A stretch of DNA of 64,000 nucleotides from Aquibaculum arenosum (GTDB lineage: Bacteria > Pseudomonadota > Alphaproteobacteria > Kiloniellales > DSM-21159). Position numbers and translations under genes: made by a program. A model generated the notes under the pieces. The model saw only the letters and a list, made by a program, of their open reading frames with translations. It did not search any database and was not told where the DNA came from. Shown in pieces: positions 24,516-35,200 of this stretch; within the stretch, counting starts at the first letter, position 1, and each line of letters starts with the position of its first letter. Location of the stretch: assembly GCF_029222965.1 (NCBI RefSeq), contig NZ_JARHUD010000006.1, positions 248,001 through 312,000 on the forward strand, read 5' to 3'.

Positions 24516-26636
24516 TCACTCGGCCGCCGCCGGCCGCTTCTCGGCGATCACCGGATCCATGGCCCGCAGTTCCTCTTCGGGGATGTGGCAGGCAATCACA
24601 TGACCGGGCTCGGTCTCCACCATCGGCGGCACCTCGGTCTCGCAGATGCGGCCGATCTTGCGGTGGCAGCGGGTGTTGAAGGGGCAGCCCTTGGGCGGAT
24701 TGAGCACCGAGGGCAGCGCACCTTCCAGAATGATCCGCTTCTTCTCGATGGAGGTGTCGGCGATGGGCACGGCCGACAGCAAAGCTTCGGTATAGGGATG
24801 ATAGGGAGGTGAGAAGACCTCGTCGGTCGTCCCCTGCTCCACGATGTGCCCCAGGTACATGACCACGACCCGGTCGGCCAGGTAGCGCACCAGACTCAGA
24901 TCGTGGCTGATGAACAGCAGGGTGGTGCGGTAGCTGCGCTGGATGTCGGTCAGCAGGCTGGTCACCGCCGCCGCCACCGACACATCCAGGGCCGACACCG
25001 GCTCGTCGGCCACCACCATCTTCGGATTGCCGGCGAAGGCACGCGCGATGCCCACGCGCTGCTTCTGGCCGCCGGAGAGCTGGCGTGGGCGCCGGCGGGC
25101 AAACTCACGCGGCAACTTGACTAGGTCGAGCAGCTCCAGAACCCGCTGGCGCACCTTCGCCGGGTCCTTCTCCACGCCGAACTTCTTGATCACCCGCGCC
25201 AACTGTCCGCCGATGGTGTGGCTGGGGTTCAAAGTATCGAAGGGGTTTTGAAAGACCATCTGCATGGAGGCGATTTCCGCCGCCGAACGCTTCTCGATCG
25301 GCTTGTCCGCCAGGTCCGCTTCACGGAATGCAATGCTGCCCTCGGTCGCGGTTTCCAGGCCCATCAGCACCTTGGCGAAGGTCGACTTGCCGCAACCGGA
25401 CTCGCCCACAATGGCAACGGTCTGCCCCTCCCGGGCATCGAAAGTGATGCGCTCATTGGCCTTGACGTGACGAAGTCGCTTGCCGCTGATCAGCGCGGCG
25501 ATGGAGCTGTCGCGCACCTCGTAGTACTTGCGCAAGCTATCGACCCGCAGCACCACCTCGCCCTCGTCGATCTCCTCACCAGCGTCGCTGCCGCGCGCCT
25601 TGGCGTCCCAGTCGATTTCCTGCCAGCGCAGGCAGCGGGTGCGATGGCCCGTCTGATCGGGGATGGTTTCCATGGGGATCGGTCCGGCGTCGCAGCGTCC
25701 GCCTTCGAAGAACTCGCAGCGCGGCCCGAAGTAACAGCCCTGCGGCCGCTCGTGCGGCAGCGGCAGTTGCCCGACGATGGGAATCAGCGGCCGCGCGTTC
25801 TTGTCCGCGCCCGGCAGGGGAATACAGTTGAACAGGCCACGGGTGTAGGGGTGGCGCATGCGGTCGAAGACCTCTTCGACGCTGCCCTCTTCCACCACCA
25901 CGCCCGAATACATCACGTTGATGCGGTCGCAGGTCTCCAGGATCAGGCCCAGATTGTGGGAAATGTAGATCATGGAGGTGTTGAAGCGCGCGGCGATCTC
26001 GCCGATCAGCTCGACAATGCCCGCCTCCACGGTGACGTCCAGCGCCGTGGTCGGCTCGTCCAGCAGGAGCAGTGAAGGCTGCGACAGCAGGGCCATGGCG
26101 ATGACCACGCGCTGCTGCTGACCGCCGGAGATCTGATGCGGATAGGCCCGCATCACCCGCTCGGGGTCCGGCAGCTTCACGTCCGCCAGCATCTGGGCGG
26201 CCCGCTCATGCGCCTCTTTCTCGCTGATTCCGCTTTCGTGGTTGAGCGGCACCTCCATGAGCTGTCGGCCCAGGGTCATGGAGGGGTTCAGTGATGCCAT
26301 GGGCTCTTGATAGATCATGGCGATCTCGCCGCCGCGCAGCTGACGCAGCTCCTCGGCGGAGAGGCTGGCCATGTCGCGTCCCTTGTAGCGGACAGTGCCG
26401 CCGACGATGCCGCCGTTGCGCCCGAGATAGCGCATCACCGCCATGGCCACGGTCGACTTGCCGCAACCGGACTCCCCGACCAGCCCCACCGACTGCCCCT
26501 GCATCACCTTCAGGTCGAAATCCAGCACCGCGGGGATCTCGCCGGCGCGGGTGAAGTAGCTGATGCACAACCCTTCACATTCCAGCACCGGCTGGTCGGG
26601 TGTCCAATCGAAGGTCGGCGTACTGGCTTGGCTCAT
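24516..26636 (-). CDS. Fused dipeptide/oligopeptide ABC ATPase (DppD-DppF)
   Basis: 706-residue protein with two complete peptide-type ABC ATPase modules. The first has Walker A GESGCGKST near residue 47 and signature ISGGQQQRV. The second has GESGCGKST in the middle of the chain and signature LSGGQKQRV. Each module ends with the Cys-rich oligopeptide-type tail (GCYFGPRCEFFEGGRC; GCPFNTRCHRKIGRIC), which binds a Fe-S cluster in some relatives. The start is MSQASTPTF; the long open frame upstream overlaps dppC and is not coding. Last gene of the operon, 11 bp after dppC. Confidence 0.93.
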   Translation of the reverse strand: MSQASTPTFDWTPDQPVLECEGLCISYFTRAGEIPAVLDFDLKVMQGQSVGLVGESGCGKSTVAMAVMRYLGRNGGIVGGTVRYKGRDMASLSAEELRQLRGGEIAMIYQEPMASLNPSMTLGRQLMEVPLNHESGISEKEAHERAAQMLADVKLPDPERVMRAYPHQISGGQQQRVVIAMALLSQPSLLLLDEPTTALDVTVEAGIVELIGEIAARFNTSMIYISHNLGLILETCDRINVMYSGVVVEEGSVEEVFDRMRHPYTRGLFNCIPLPGADKNARPLIPIVGQLPLPHERPQGCYFGPRCEFFEGGRCDAGPIPMETIPDQTGHRTRCLRWQEIDWDAKARGSDAGEEIDEGEVVLRVDSLRKYYEVRDSSIAALISGKRLRHVKANERITFDAREGQTVAIVGESGCGKSTFAKVLMGLETATEGSIAFREADLADKPIEKRSAAEIASMQMVFQNPFDTLNPSHTIGGQLARVIKKFGVEKDPAKVRQRVLELLDLVKLPREFARRRPRQLSGGQKQRVGIARAFAGNPKMVVADEPVSALDVSVAAAVTSLLTDIQRSYRTTLLFISHDLSLVRYLADRVVVMYLGHIVEQGTTDEVFSPPYHPYTEALLSAVPIADTSIEKKRIILEGALPSVLNPPKGCPFNTRCHRKIGRICETEVPPMVETEPGHVIACHIPEEELRAMDPVIAEKRPAAAE

Positions 26637-26647
26637 GGCGCCTTTCC

Positions 26648-27547
26648 TCAGTCGCGCAGCGAGATCTCGCGGATGCCGTCGGCCAGGAGATTGAAGCCGA
26701 GGACCAGCGAGGAAATGGCAATGGCGGGGAAGATCGCCATCCAGGGGGCGAAGGTGATCATGGCGCGGCTCTGGGCCACCATGCTGCCCCAGTCCGGCGT
26801 GGGCGGCGGCAGGCCCAGTCCCAGGAAGCCGAGCACACCGATGGTGATGATGACGTAACCCATGCGCAGGCAGGCATCGACGATCAGCGGCCCGCGGGCG
26901 TTGGGCAGCAGCTCGACGAAGAGGATCCAGGACAGGCTGGCGCCGGAGGTCTGGGCGGCCGCGATGTAGTCGCGATTGCGTAAATCGAGCGTCAGCCCGC
27001 GCACGATGCGCATGATACCCGGCGCCGAAGCGAAGGTGACCGCCAGGATGATGTTGAGGCCCGAAGGACCGATCAACACGATGATCACCACGTAGAGTAC
27101 CAGCACCGGGAAAGCGAGAATGATGTCCGCCACGCGATTCAGCAGATCGTCGACCCAACCCCCGAGATAGCCCGCCAGCAGGCCGAAGATGCAGCCGACG
27201 AAATAAGCACAGAAGGTCGCGATGGGGGCATAGAAAAGAACGGTGCGCGAACCGTAGATGATGCGCGATAGCACATCACGGCCGAGCTGGTCTGCACCCA
27301 GCCAGAGGGTCTGGCCGGTTTCCGTCACCGTGCCCGGTGGTGCAAAGGGCTGAATCTGGGCCGTGGGAGAGAGCGGAGAAATCAGCGGGGCGAAGAGCGC
27401 CACCAGGGCCCAGACGAACACCAGGCCGAAGCCGATCATGCCGATGGTGGATTCCCGCAGCAGCCCGAGGCCGCCGATCATGCTGCGCAGGAGTCCACGC
27501 AACCCACCGGGCGAAGCGGCCGTCTTGGTGTTGACTGTGTCAGCCAT
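26648..27547 (-). CDS. dppC: Dipeptide/oligopeptide ABC permease DppC
   Basis: 299-residue inner-membrane protein with the N-terminal OppC_N region (IGMIGFGLVFVWALVALFAP), a long periplasmic loop carrying LGADQLGRDVLSRIIYGSR, and the EAA motif region AAAQTSGASLSWILFVELLP. It is the partner of the DppB-type permease, 10 bp upstream. Confidence 0.94.
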   Translation of the reverse strand: MADTVNTKTAASPGGLRGLLRSMIGGLGLLRESTIGMIGFGLVFVWALVALFAPLISPLSPTAQIQPFAPPGTVTETGQTLWLGADQLGRDVLSRIIYGSRTVLFYAPIATFCAYFVGCIFGLLAGYLGGWVDDLLNRVADIILAFPVLVLYVVIIVLIGPSGLNIILAVTFASAPGIMRIVRGLTLDLRNRDYIAAAQTSGASLSWILFVELLPNARGPLIVDACLRMGYVIITIGVLGFLGLGLPPPTPDWGSMVAQSRAMITFAPWMAIFPAIAISSLVLGFNLLADGIREISLRD

Positions 27548-27557
27548 CCCTCGCCCC

Positions 27558-28490
27558 CTACTTGAAGCGAATGCGCGGGTTGAGCAGGGTGTAACCCACG
27601 TCCGCCAGGACCTGGGTGCTCACCGCCACCAGCACAGCCACCATGGTTGCCGCCTCCAACAGGTAGACATCCTGATTGAGCGCGGCTTCGAGAATGAGCG
27701 ATCCGAAGCCCTTATAGGCAAAGGCCACCTCCACCACGATCACCCCCGACAGCAGCCAGTTGATCTGCAGCATGATCACCGTGAAGGGCGCGATCATGGC
27801 GTTGCGCAGGGCATGGCGCATGATCACGGTGCGATAGGGCAGCCCCTTCAGGATCGCGGTGCGGATATAGAGCTGCTGCATCACCTCGGCCATGGAAGCG
27901 CGCGTCATGCGCGCGATATAGCCGAAGCCGTAGAGCACCAGCACCATCACCGGCAGGATCAATTCCAGCGGGTTCCAGCCATCCGACATGGCGGAAGTCC
28001 CAGGCAACCAGCCGAGCCAAGTGGTAAAGAGCACCGTGAGCAGCACCGCGCTGGCGAACTCGGGAATGGAGGTGGTGATGACCGAGGCGACAGTGATGCT
28101 GCGGTCGGTCTTGCTGCCTTCGCGCATGCCCGCCAAGACGCCCAGCGTCAGCGCCAGGGGGACCATGATGGCGAAGGTCACACCGGCGAGGATCGCCGTG
28201 TTGCCCAGCCGAGGCCAAAGCACGTCCGCCACCGGACCGCGGAAACGAATGGATTGCCCGAAATCGCCCGAAAGGACGTTACCCAGCCACTCGACATAGC
28301 GGACATACCAGGGCCGGAGGTAGCCATTCGCTTCCAGCCAGGCCTGAATCTGTTCCGCAGAGGTAAAAGGGCCAAGCACACGCCGCGCCACCGCTTCGCC
28401 GTTGATCTCCATGACCAGGAAGAGGATCAGGGAGATGGCGAACATGGTGAGCACCATGTAGACCAGCCGCTTGCCGACGAAGATCAGCAT
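27558..28490 (-). CDS. dppB: Dipeptide/oligopeptide ABC permease DppB
   Basis: 310-residue inner-membrane permease with about six membrane segments. It begins LIFVGKRLVYMVLTMFAISL, and the LGNVLSGDFGQSI and EAA region (RTAILKGLPYRTVIMRHALR) are typical. The 124-bp gap to the upstream binding-protein gene is GC-rich with weak dyads and no second promoter that I can identify. Substrate class is set by the binding protein. Confidence 0.94.
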   Translation of the reverse strand: MLIFVGKRLVYMVLTMFAISLILFLVMEINGEAVARRVLGPFTSAEQIQAWLEANGYLRPWYVRYVEWLGNVLSGDFGQSIRFRGPVADVLWPRLGNTAILAGVTFAIMVPLALTLGVLAGMREGSKTDRSITVASVITTSIPEFASAVLLTVLFTTWLGWLPGTSAMSDGWNPLELILPVMVLVLYGFGYIARMTRASMAEVMQQLYIRTAILKGLPYRTVIMRHALRNAMIAPFTVIMLQINWLLSGVIVVEVAFAYKGFGSLILEAALNQDVYLLEAATMVAVLVAVSTQVLADVGYTLLNPRIRFK

Positions 28491-28614
28491 GATCGCTTCG
28501 CCTCGCGAGAGTGCCGCCGCGGCATCAGGTTTTGACGCCCCGGCAGGATGCGGCAGCCGGCGGCGTCGCCCATCACGGACGTGCCGCCGACCACCACTCG
28601 TTCAGCCCTGGGCC

Positions 28615-30297
28615 TCAGGCCGCGAGCCAGACTTTCTCTAGATGGAACTCGCGCGCGAAGTGGTACGCAAAGCCCTGCACCTTGTCGGTGCTCCCGGTGT
28701 AAATCTTGGTCCAGAATGGTGTGATGGAAATGGCATCATCCTGGATCATCTCCTCAAGCTTGAGGACGATCTCCTTACGCTCCTCTACGTCGACCGTACC
28801 TTCGGCCTGGTCCAGCAGCTCATCGAACTCAGGGTTGTTGTAGTCGGTCTCGTTCCAGTCTCCGCCGCTGCGGAAGGCCAGGCCAAGCACCTGCACGCCG
28901 AGCGGACGGGTGGTCCATTGGGTGATGGAGAAGGGCCAGGTGGTCCAGCGTTCCCAGTAGGTGCCGCCCGGCAGGACCTCGACGTTGAGGTTGATGTTGC
29001 ACTCGGCGAGTTGTTCACGCATCGCCAAGGCAATGGAGCTTTCCCAGCCGGGATCGTTCACCGTCTGCATGGTGATGTCGATGCCGTCCGGATAGCCGGC
29101 TTCGGCCAGCAGCTCCTTTGCCTTCTCCACATCGCGCGGCGGCAGCGGCAGGGAGGTGAACTCCGGATGGATCGGCGAGACCGGATGGTCCTCGCCCGGC
29201 ACGCCGAGCCCCTGATAAGCCACTTCCAGGATACGTGCCCGGTCGAGACCGGCCTGGATGGCCTGGCGCAGCGTCTTGTTGTCGAAGGGGGCCTCGGAGA
29301 CGCGCATGCGCGCCAGGCCGGTGATCGCCGTGGTCTTCTCGAAGAGCTGCAGGTTGGGCATGCCCTCCACCTGGGGAATCAAGTTGATGTCCAGGGTGTA
29401 GAGAATGTCCACCTGATTGGAGGCGAGCGCTTGGAAGTGGGCGCTGGAATCCGAACCGAGGTCGATATAGCGGACCGTGTCGAGATAGACCTCGTCGCCC
29501 CAGTAGTCGTCGCGCTTGGTGAACTCGGCCATCTCGCCGACACGGATCTCCTGCAAGGCCCAGGGGCCGGTGCCGATGGGGTCGGTCATCCAGTTGCCGC
29601 CGCTGGCCAGGGTCTCGCCCAGCGAGCGGTGCGCGATCAGGGCCGGATAGTCGCCCAGGCTTTCCGGGAACTGCAGCATGGGCCGCCGCAGGTTGAACTG
29701 CACCGTGTGGTCGTCGATCTTGACCATGGCGTCGGGAATCGCCTTGGTTACATCGTCCTCGGTGATGGTGAGAGCGGAGAAGCGCCCCTGGTTGGACGAA
29801 CCCACCGCCGGGTCGAGCCAGCGCTCGAAGTTGGCGATCACGTCGTCGGCGCCGAAGTCGTCGCCGTTCGACCACTTCACGCCCTTGCGCAGGTGGAAGG
29901 TCCACTGCGTGAGATCATCATTGGGCTCCCAGCTCTCCGCCAACAGCGGATGCGAAAGGTTGTCCGTGCCGATGCGCACCAGGGACTCAATGGACATGCG
30001 CAGCAGGTTGCCCTTCTCCGACCAGTCCACCGTCGCCGGGTCACCGACTTCCATCACCGCCATGCCGACGCGCAGGGTGCCGCCACGCTGCGGCTCCTGG
30101 GCCGCGGCCTGCGGCATGAGGTCTTCACCCAGTATCTTGCCCGCCATCGAGTAGGCAGCCGGCACTGACACGCCCAGCAGGACCGCAGTGCGCAAGAACT
30201 CGCGACGGCCGCATTTGCCCGTCTCGAGTTGCTCTTTCATCTTCGACAGAAGGGGGTGAACCCGCTTGACTGCCTTTTCCTGGCCATTCGTGGACAT
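28615..30297 (-). CDS. dppA: Dipeptide/oligopeptide ABC substrate-binding protein
   Basis: 560-residue SBP_bac_5 family protein. The start at [10 protein letters not shown] has GGGGAG 8 bases upstream; an ATG six codons earlier is less well placed. A long positively charged n-region precedes a twin-arginine signal ([19 protein letters not shown]), so it is probably Tat-exported. The mature chain has the family core RGGTLRVGM and [20 protein letters not shown]. The unusually long n-region before the twin arginines (about 35 residues) is notable. It is the first gene of the dpp operon. Confidence 0.93.
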   Translation of the reverse strand: MSTNGQEKAVKRVHPLLSKMKEQLETGKCGRREFLRTAVLLGVSVPAAYSMAGKILGEDLMPQAAAQEPQRGGTLRVGMAVMEVGDPATVDWSEKGNLLRMSIESLVRIGTDNLSHPLLAESWEPNDDLTQWTFHLRKGVKWSNGDDFGADDVIANFERWLDPAVGSSNQGRFSALTITEDDVTKAIPDAMVKIDDHTVQFNLRRPMLQFPESLGDYPALIAHRSLGETLASGGNWMTDPIGTGPWALQEIRVGEMAEFTKRDDYWGDEVYLDTVRYIDLGSDSSAHFQALASNQVDILYTLDINLIPQVEGMPNLQLFEKTTAITGLARMRVSEAPFDNKTLRQAIQAGLDRARILEVAYQGLGVPGEDHPVSPIHPEFTSLPLPPRDVEKAKELLAEAGYPDGIDITMQTVNDPGWESSIALAMREQLAECNINLNVEVLPGGTYWERWTTWPFSITQWTTRPLGVQVLGLAFRSGGDWNETDYNNPEFDELLDQAEGTVDVEERKEIVLKLEEMIQDDAISITPFWTKIYTGSTDKVQGFAYHFAREFHLEKVWLAA

Positions 30298-30682
30298 TTT
30301 TGTCTCCCCGTTCATGCGTATGGCCCAGCGGCGCCGGACCTTTGATAATCTCTTGCGGGCCCAGGCCCCTCCACACGCGCTCGCGCCTGCCCGGCGTCTT
30401 GCATGCTCCCTGCCCCACCGTCGCCGCCCGATCCCGCTGCAAGCATCTGCTGCAAAGGGCGGCGGCAACGTCAGCCCCCACGACTATGAGAAGCTTAGCA
30501 GACTGTATGGCGGCCCATAAAGCCCAAGTGTCGGAATGCCGACATTCTTTGCCTTTGCGGCGACTCTCAACCAACGCGAATGCGTTGCCTTCCCCCTGAA
30601 ATGACGGGCTATTCGACCAGCTGTTCACTCGGAAGTTCGGCAAGCTGTGGCGCTCACACCAGCGCGACTTCACGGCACACGC
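30298..30682. other. Divergent intergenic region, no gene seen
   Basis: The 432 bp between dppA and the glycosyltransferase gene contain no convincing reading frame. It must hold the dppA promoter on the minus strand, for which I see no strong match, and the glycosyltransferase promoter at its right end. A small perfect dyad TGTCGGaatgCCGACA (30529-30544) is the only clear symmetric element. The right third is richer in A and T than the surroundings. Confidence 0.5.
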
Positions 30683-30711
30683 TTTACAAAAAAATCTCGT
30701 CGAAATAGTAT
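30683..30711 (+). promoter_or_regulatory. Sigma-70 promoter of the nfrB-nfrA-type operon
   Basis: TTTACA (30683-30688), 17-bp spacer with an A-tract, and TAGTAT (30706-30711) give a near-consensus promoter. Transcription would begin near 30718, leaving a very short leader before the GTG start codons at 30730-30739. Confidence 0.65.
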
Positions 30712-30729
30712 TTCCGTAAACGATAAAGG

Positions 30730-32226
30730 GTGGTGCGCGTGAGCGAGCCGGCTTGGACAGCGATGCTTTTCGATGAAATTAAGTTCCTGCTGCTCTTCCT
30801 ATTTTTGTTCGCTTTTTGTTCGTCTACACTGGTGATATTCTTCTCTTCACTGGAAGACGCCCTGCTGGATGGGCTGTGGCTGTTGGCGCGGCTGCAAGGT
30901 CGACTTGCGGCGCCGGCGGCAGTCGCTCCGACCCACCGCGCTCCACAGCGCCCTTTGGCCGTGATGGTGCCCGCTTGGGATGAAGCGGAGGTGTTGCCTC
31001 GATCCCTGTGCCACTTGCTGTCCACCGCGCAGTACGAGCGCTACTGGGTCTTCGTAGGCTACTACCCGAACGATCCGGCAACTCGGGACGTACTGGAAAG
31101 ACTTGCCGCAGAAGACGCACGCATCATTCCCGTTTCCACCGGCCAACCGGGACCCACGTCCAAGGCCCATTGCCTGAACGCCATATTGGCCGAAATCCTG
31201 ACTTGGGAAGCGCGCCACGGTCTGCACTTTGCCGGTTTCGTGCTGCAAGATGCCGAAGACGTTTCCCATGAGCATGCGCTGACGCACTTCGACAGCCTGC
31301 TGCACGACTATGACCTGATACAGCTCCCGGTCTTTCCGCTGGTGGAACGTCTGCGCCACCTTGTGGGCGGACACTATCTGGATGAGTTCGCGGAGAAGCA
31401 CGCTCAGGAAGCACCGCTGCGCGGGCTGCTGAGCGGAATCGTTCCAGGCGCCGGCGTTGCCACGGCCTACGCTCGGGAGGCACTGCTGAACGTGGCCCGC
31501 AACAACCAGGGAGATGCCTTCCGCATCGGCATGGTGACGGAGGACTACGAACTCTCCCACCGGCTGGCCAACGAAGGGACACGCCAGATCTTCCTGCGGC
31601 GGCTGGCCGGACCGGGACCAGGCCGCAACACCCGCCGGGATTTGCTGGGCACGTGCGAGATCTTTCCCCGCAGCTGCCGCGCTTCCCTACGGCAGAAGAC
31701 GCGCTGGATCCTGGGCAATGTCTTCCAGGGCTGGGAGTACATTGGCTGGCGCGGGAGCATCGCACAGCGCTACTTTTTCTACCGCGACCGCAAGATCTTG
31801 CTGTGCGGCCCCGCCGCCTGCTGCAGCATCGCGGGCCTGCTCTACACAGGTTTGGCCAGCATTGTGGCGCAGAAGGCCCCGGCCTATGCCCTGCCGCCCC
31901 TATTACCGCCTGAGGATCCGCTGTGGCTGCTTGCCTACGCCAATATGGGTTTCTTGTTCTACCGCTTGGCCATCCGGCATCTCTGGGTTGCGGCGCTCCA
32001 CGGCTGGCGCCAGGCATTGCCGGTGCTGCTGCGCTATATCGTGGGCACGGCGATCAACTACCTGGCCTTGGTGCGCGCCGCCCGTCAGTACTTCAAGCAC
32101 AAGATGACCGGTGAGCCGCTGGGCTGGGACAAAACCCGGCACCACTTTCCGCGCAGCCTTTCGCACCACGCAAAGCGGCTTCCTTCGAAGCACGCGCCAC
32201 CGATAGCACTTGGAGATGCTGTGTGA
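30730..32226 (+). CDS. nfrB: NfrB-like inner-membrane glycosyltransferase
   Basis: 498-residue family 2 glycosyltransferase in the inner membrane. An N-terminal membrane segment (residues about 15-38) precedes the GT-A domain with MVPAWDEAEVL, PGPTSKAHCLN, the DxD-like LQDAEDVS, TEDYELSHRL and the acceptor-site motif RQKTRWILGNVFQGW (a Q/RxxRW type). Further membrane segments follow. The end, WDKTRHHFPRS, matches the point where E. coli NfrB continues into a c-di-GMP-binding MshEN domain; here the chain stops about 20 residues later, so that domain is absent. Start uncertain among GTG codons at 30730, 30733 and 30739 (AAGGG upstream). Overlaps nfrA by 4 bp. Confidence 0.88.
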   Translation: MVRVSEPAWTAMLFDEIKFLLLFLFLFAFCSSTLVIFFSSLEDALLDGLWLLARLQGRLAAPAAVAPTHRAPQRPLAVMVPAWDEAEVLPRSLCHLLSTAQYERYWVFVGYYPNDPATRDVLERLAAEDARIIPVSTGQPGPTSKAHCLNAILAEILTWEARHGLHFAGFVLQDAEDVSHEHALTHFDSLLHDYDLIQLPVFPLVERLRHLVGGHYLDEFAEKHAQEAPLRGLLSGIVPGAGVATAYAREALLNVARNNQGDAFRIGMVTEDYELSHRLANEGTRQIFLRRLAGPGPGRNTRRDLLGTCEIFPRSCRASLRQKTRWILGNVFQGWEYIGWRGSIAQRYFFYRDRKILLCGPAACCSIAGLLYTGLASIVAQKAPAYALPPLLPPEDPLWLLAYANMGFLFYRLAIRHLWVAALHGWRQALPVLLRYIVGTAINYLALVRAARQYFKHKMTGEPLGWDKTRHHFPRSLSHHAKRLPSKHAPPIALGDAV

Positions 32227-35200
32227 GCGGCAGCGACACGGTGGTCCCGGGCTCACGCTGTGGCCTGCGGAACCTGCTGCCCTGCCTGCTGGTGGCTCAG
32301 TTGTTCATCGTACCCGAAGCAAGCAACAGCGAAGCAGAGGGCGCCAACCTCCTGCACCTCACAGCCCACGGCGTTTTGGTGCGGAGCCACACGGGCGAGC
32401 TCGACTATGAAGCGCAGCTTCGTCGTGCATCCGGCCGGGGCTGGTTTACAGGCTTGCGACAGAGGGTGCGGCAGCATCCGGTGCTGCGCGATGTCGAACT
32501 GGCGCTGAAGCACGACGACCTCGACACCGCGCGCCGGATCTTCGCCACTCATGTCCAGCGCCACGCCGGGGATCTGCTGATCGGCTGGCGGCTGCTGGAG
32601 CTACACACAGCGCAAGGTGACGATCAGTCAGTCATCCTGGCAGCCGACAGGCTGCTGCGCTTGTTGCCCAGTTTCGGCCCGGCCTACCTGCGCCGTGCCG
32701 AGGCGCGCTATCGCCTGGGAGAACAGCTTCAGGCCTACACGGACTTTACCCGCGCCCTGGAGCAGCCGCTGGCGCTGGCGGATTTCGCGCGCGCAGCGAC
32801 GGCACAGTTGCAGATCCTGGTCGACCTGGGCCAACCCGAAGCGGCGCAGCGGCTGGGTCACAGACTGCAAGACGTCTTGCCCCCCTCCCGGGACAGGGAG
32901 CGTGCGTTGGGCCATGCCGCGCATGCCCTGGGCCACCACGAGACTGCAGTGGCGCATTTCCGCAAGGCATTAGAGTTGGGCGCCGAATCCGGAGTGAGGC
33001 TGGCTCTCGCCAACAGTCTCGATCTCGCCGGCCACAGCGAGGAGGCGTTGCGCCAGATTCTCGGCCGGGCCTTGCCGGATGCCTATGAGCCGCGGCGCCG
33101 GCGCCTGCTGTCACGCCTTGCCGAACGTGTCGGCGTGCAAGAGCTTGCGATGACGTCCGCGGCCGAGGCTCTGGCACTGGGCGAGGATCCGCTGCTGCGG
33201 TTGGAACTGGCCCAGCGCTTGCTCGACCGAAACGGAGACCCGGCCGGCAACGGCGAGCGTGCCTGGCTGGTCCTGGCCGGTACCGGAGGACAGCCGTGCG
33301 GTAACCAACCGGAGACGGAGCAGCAGCGGTGCCTGCGCCTGGCTGTCGCGGCACTGCGGCGCAGCGGTCGAAGCGATCAACTGGACGAAATGCTGCGCAG
33401 CGCCTTCGCCGCCTCCCAGGGCGCGGAGATGCTGGCCTCACTGGTCCTGACACTGATGGAGGAAGACCGGCCGCTAGAGGCAGCGCGCCTCCTGACCGGA
33501 TTGAGCGCTGCTGCCAGCACCCCGCACAAGGCCGCTGAAGAAGGACGCCGGGCGGCGGAAGTCTACCTCACCGCCGGGCAAGGCGACCTTGGCCTCCAGC
33601 TCTTGCTGTCCGGCGCCGAAGACGCCGCAGGACAGCTTTCGCCACGCGCCGCCCGGGTCGCGATCTACGCCGCCCAGCAAGCCGGGGCGTGGCAGCAGCT
33701 CGTGACTTTGCTGCAAAGACAGCCCAAGGCGGCTGACGGCCTGCCCCAGGACATAGATCAAGCACGCAGCTACTGCGATGCGCTCGGCCGCCTGGGCGCC
33801 ACCGAGGAGGAAGGCTGTCTTCTGGCGCTGGCCCGGCGCCTGCCGCAGGAGGCGGAACTGCTCTATCGGGCGGCCTCACTGGCACGCGCCCGAGGTGATC
33901 ACGAGACAGCCGCAAAACGCCTCGCGCAGGCGGTGGAGCGTCGCGCCGAAGCGGACTGGCTTCTCGAGCTGGGTCACCTCGAGCTTGGTCTGGGCCGGGA
34001 AGCACGCGCGGAGCGTCGCTTTCGTGCCGCAGTGGATGCGGGTGCGGGCTCACAGGCCAGGTTGGCCCTGGCCTATGCACTGCTGCAGCGCGGTCGGCGC
34101 GGCATGGCGGCGCATCTGCTGCGCCAGGCGCTCGAAGAAGGCCTATCGCAGCGGCAACGTCTCACGGCGCTGGAGGCTCTGGCCGACGTTCTCATGCAGT
34201 CCGGTGCCTTCGAGGCAGCGCTTGCGGCGCTGACAGAGGCCGCGGAGATCGAAGCGAGTCCCGGACGCCTGCTGCGTCTTGCTGCGGCGCAGCTGAAACT
34301 GCAGCAGTTCCAGCGGGCGCGCGCCAGCCTCCTGTTCGTCGATCCGGACGAGCTGGAGCCGCGGCAGCGTGCCCGCTACTTCGACCTTCTGGCCGAAGCG
34401 GCAAGCGGCACGCACGCGCTGGAACTGCAGGTTCGGGCACGTCGCGCCGCCCTTACCCTCGCACCCACCGGCGCGCGCCATGAGCTGCTGGCCGACGCCC
34501 TGCTCGCCACCGACACCGCCGCCGGTCGGGAGGAGGCGCGCCACCACCTGGCGCAGGCCATAGCGTTGGACGGCACGGAGCGCCCGGCGTTGCTCGCGCG
34601 GCTCGCCCATCTCGACCGCGCCGCCGGCGAAGGCGAGCGCGCCGGAGCGCTCATGCGCCTGGCGGCAAGCCATGCGCCGGATGTGCCGGAGTATCGCGAG
34701 GATCTCGCTCAGTTGCTCGCCGATAGCGACCGGCCGCACGACGCCGTGCCTCACTTGCGAGCCGCCTTGGAAGCGGCGCCAAGCCACCCTCATGCCATCA
34801 TGCCCCATCGACGCAGGAAGGTGGCCGAGCTCCAAGCCCGCCACGCCGCCCTCACCCGCCGCTGGCGCCTGCGCTGGGAGGAAAGCTTCTGTCTTGGTGG
34901 AGGCTCGAATTGCGATCGGACCAGCCTCGTTTCCTCGGCCAGCCAGGTGGGACAGGGATTGGTCGAGGTGGGCTATCAACCGCTCATCAATCCACAGCTT
35001 GGTCGCTTCGAACTGACGGCCCGTGTCAACTGGGACCGCGACAGCGGCAGCCCCGCGCCACGCCCGCGTTACGCTCAAGCAGCCTTCGGCCTGCGCGCCA
35101 AGCCCTCGCCAACCCGCGACTTCTGGGTCGGCTTCGAGCGACTGCAGGCTCTGGGGCCGGAAGGACGCGACGACTGGCGCGTCTTTGGAACCTACCGTTG

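Noticed and set aside
30529-30544. Dyad TGTCGGaatgCCGACA as a terminator or operator
   Set aside because: The stem is only 6 bp and no gene ends nearby; kept only as a note in the intergenic entry.
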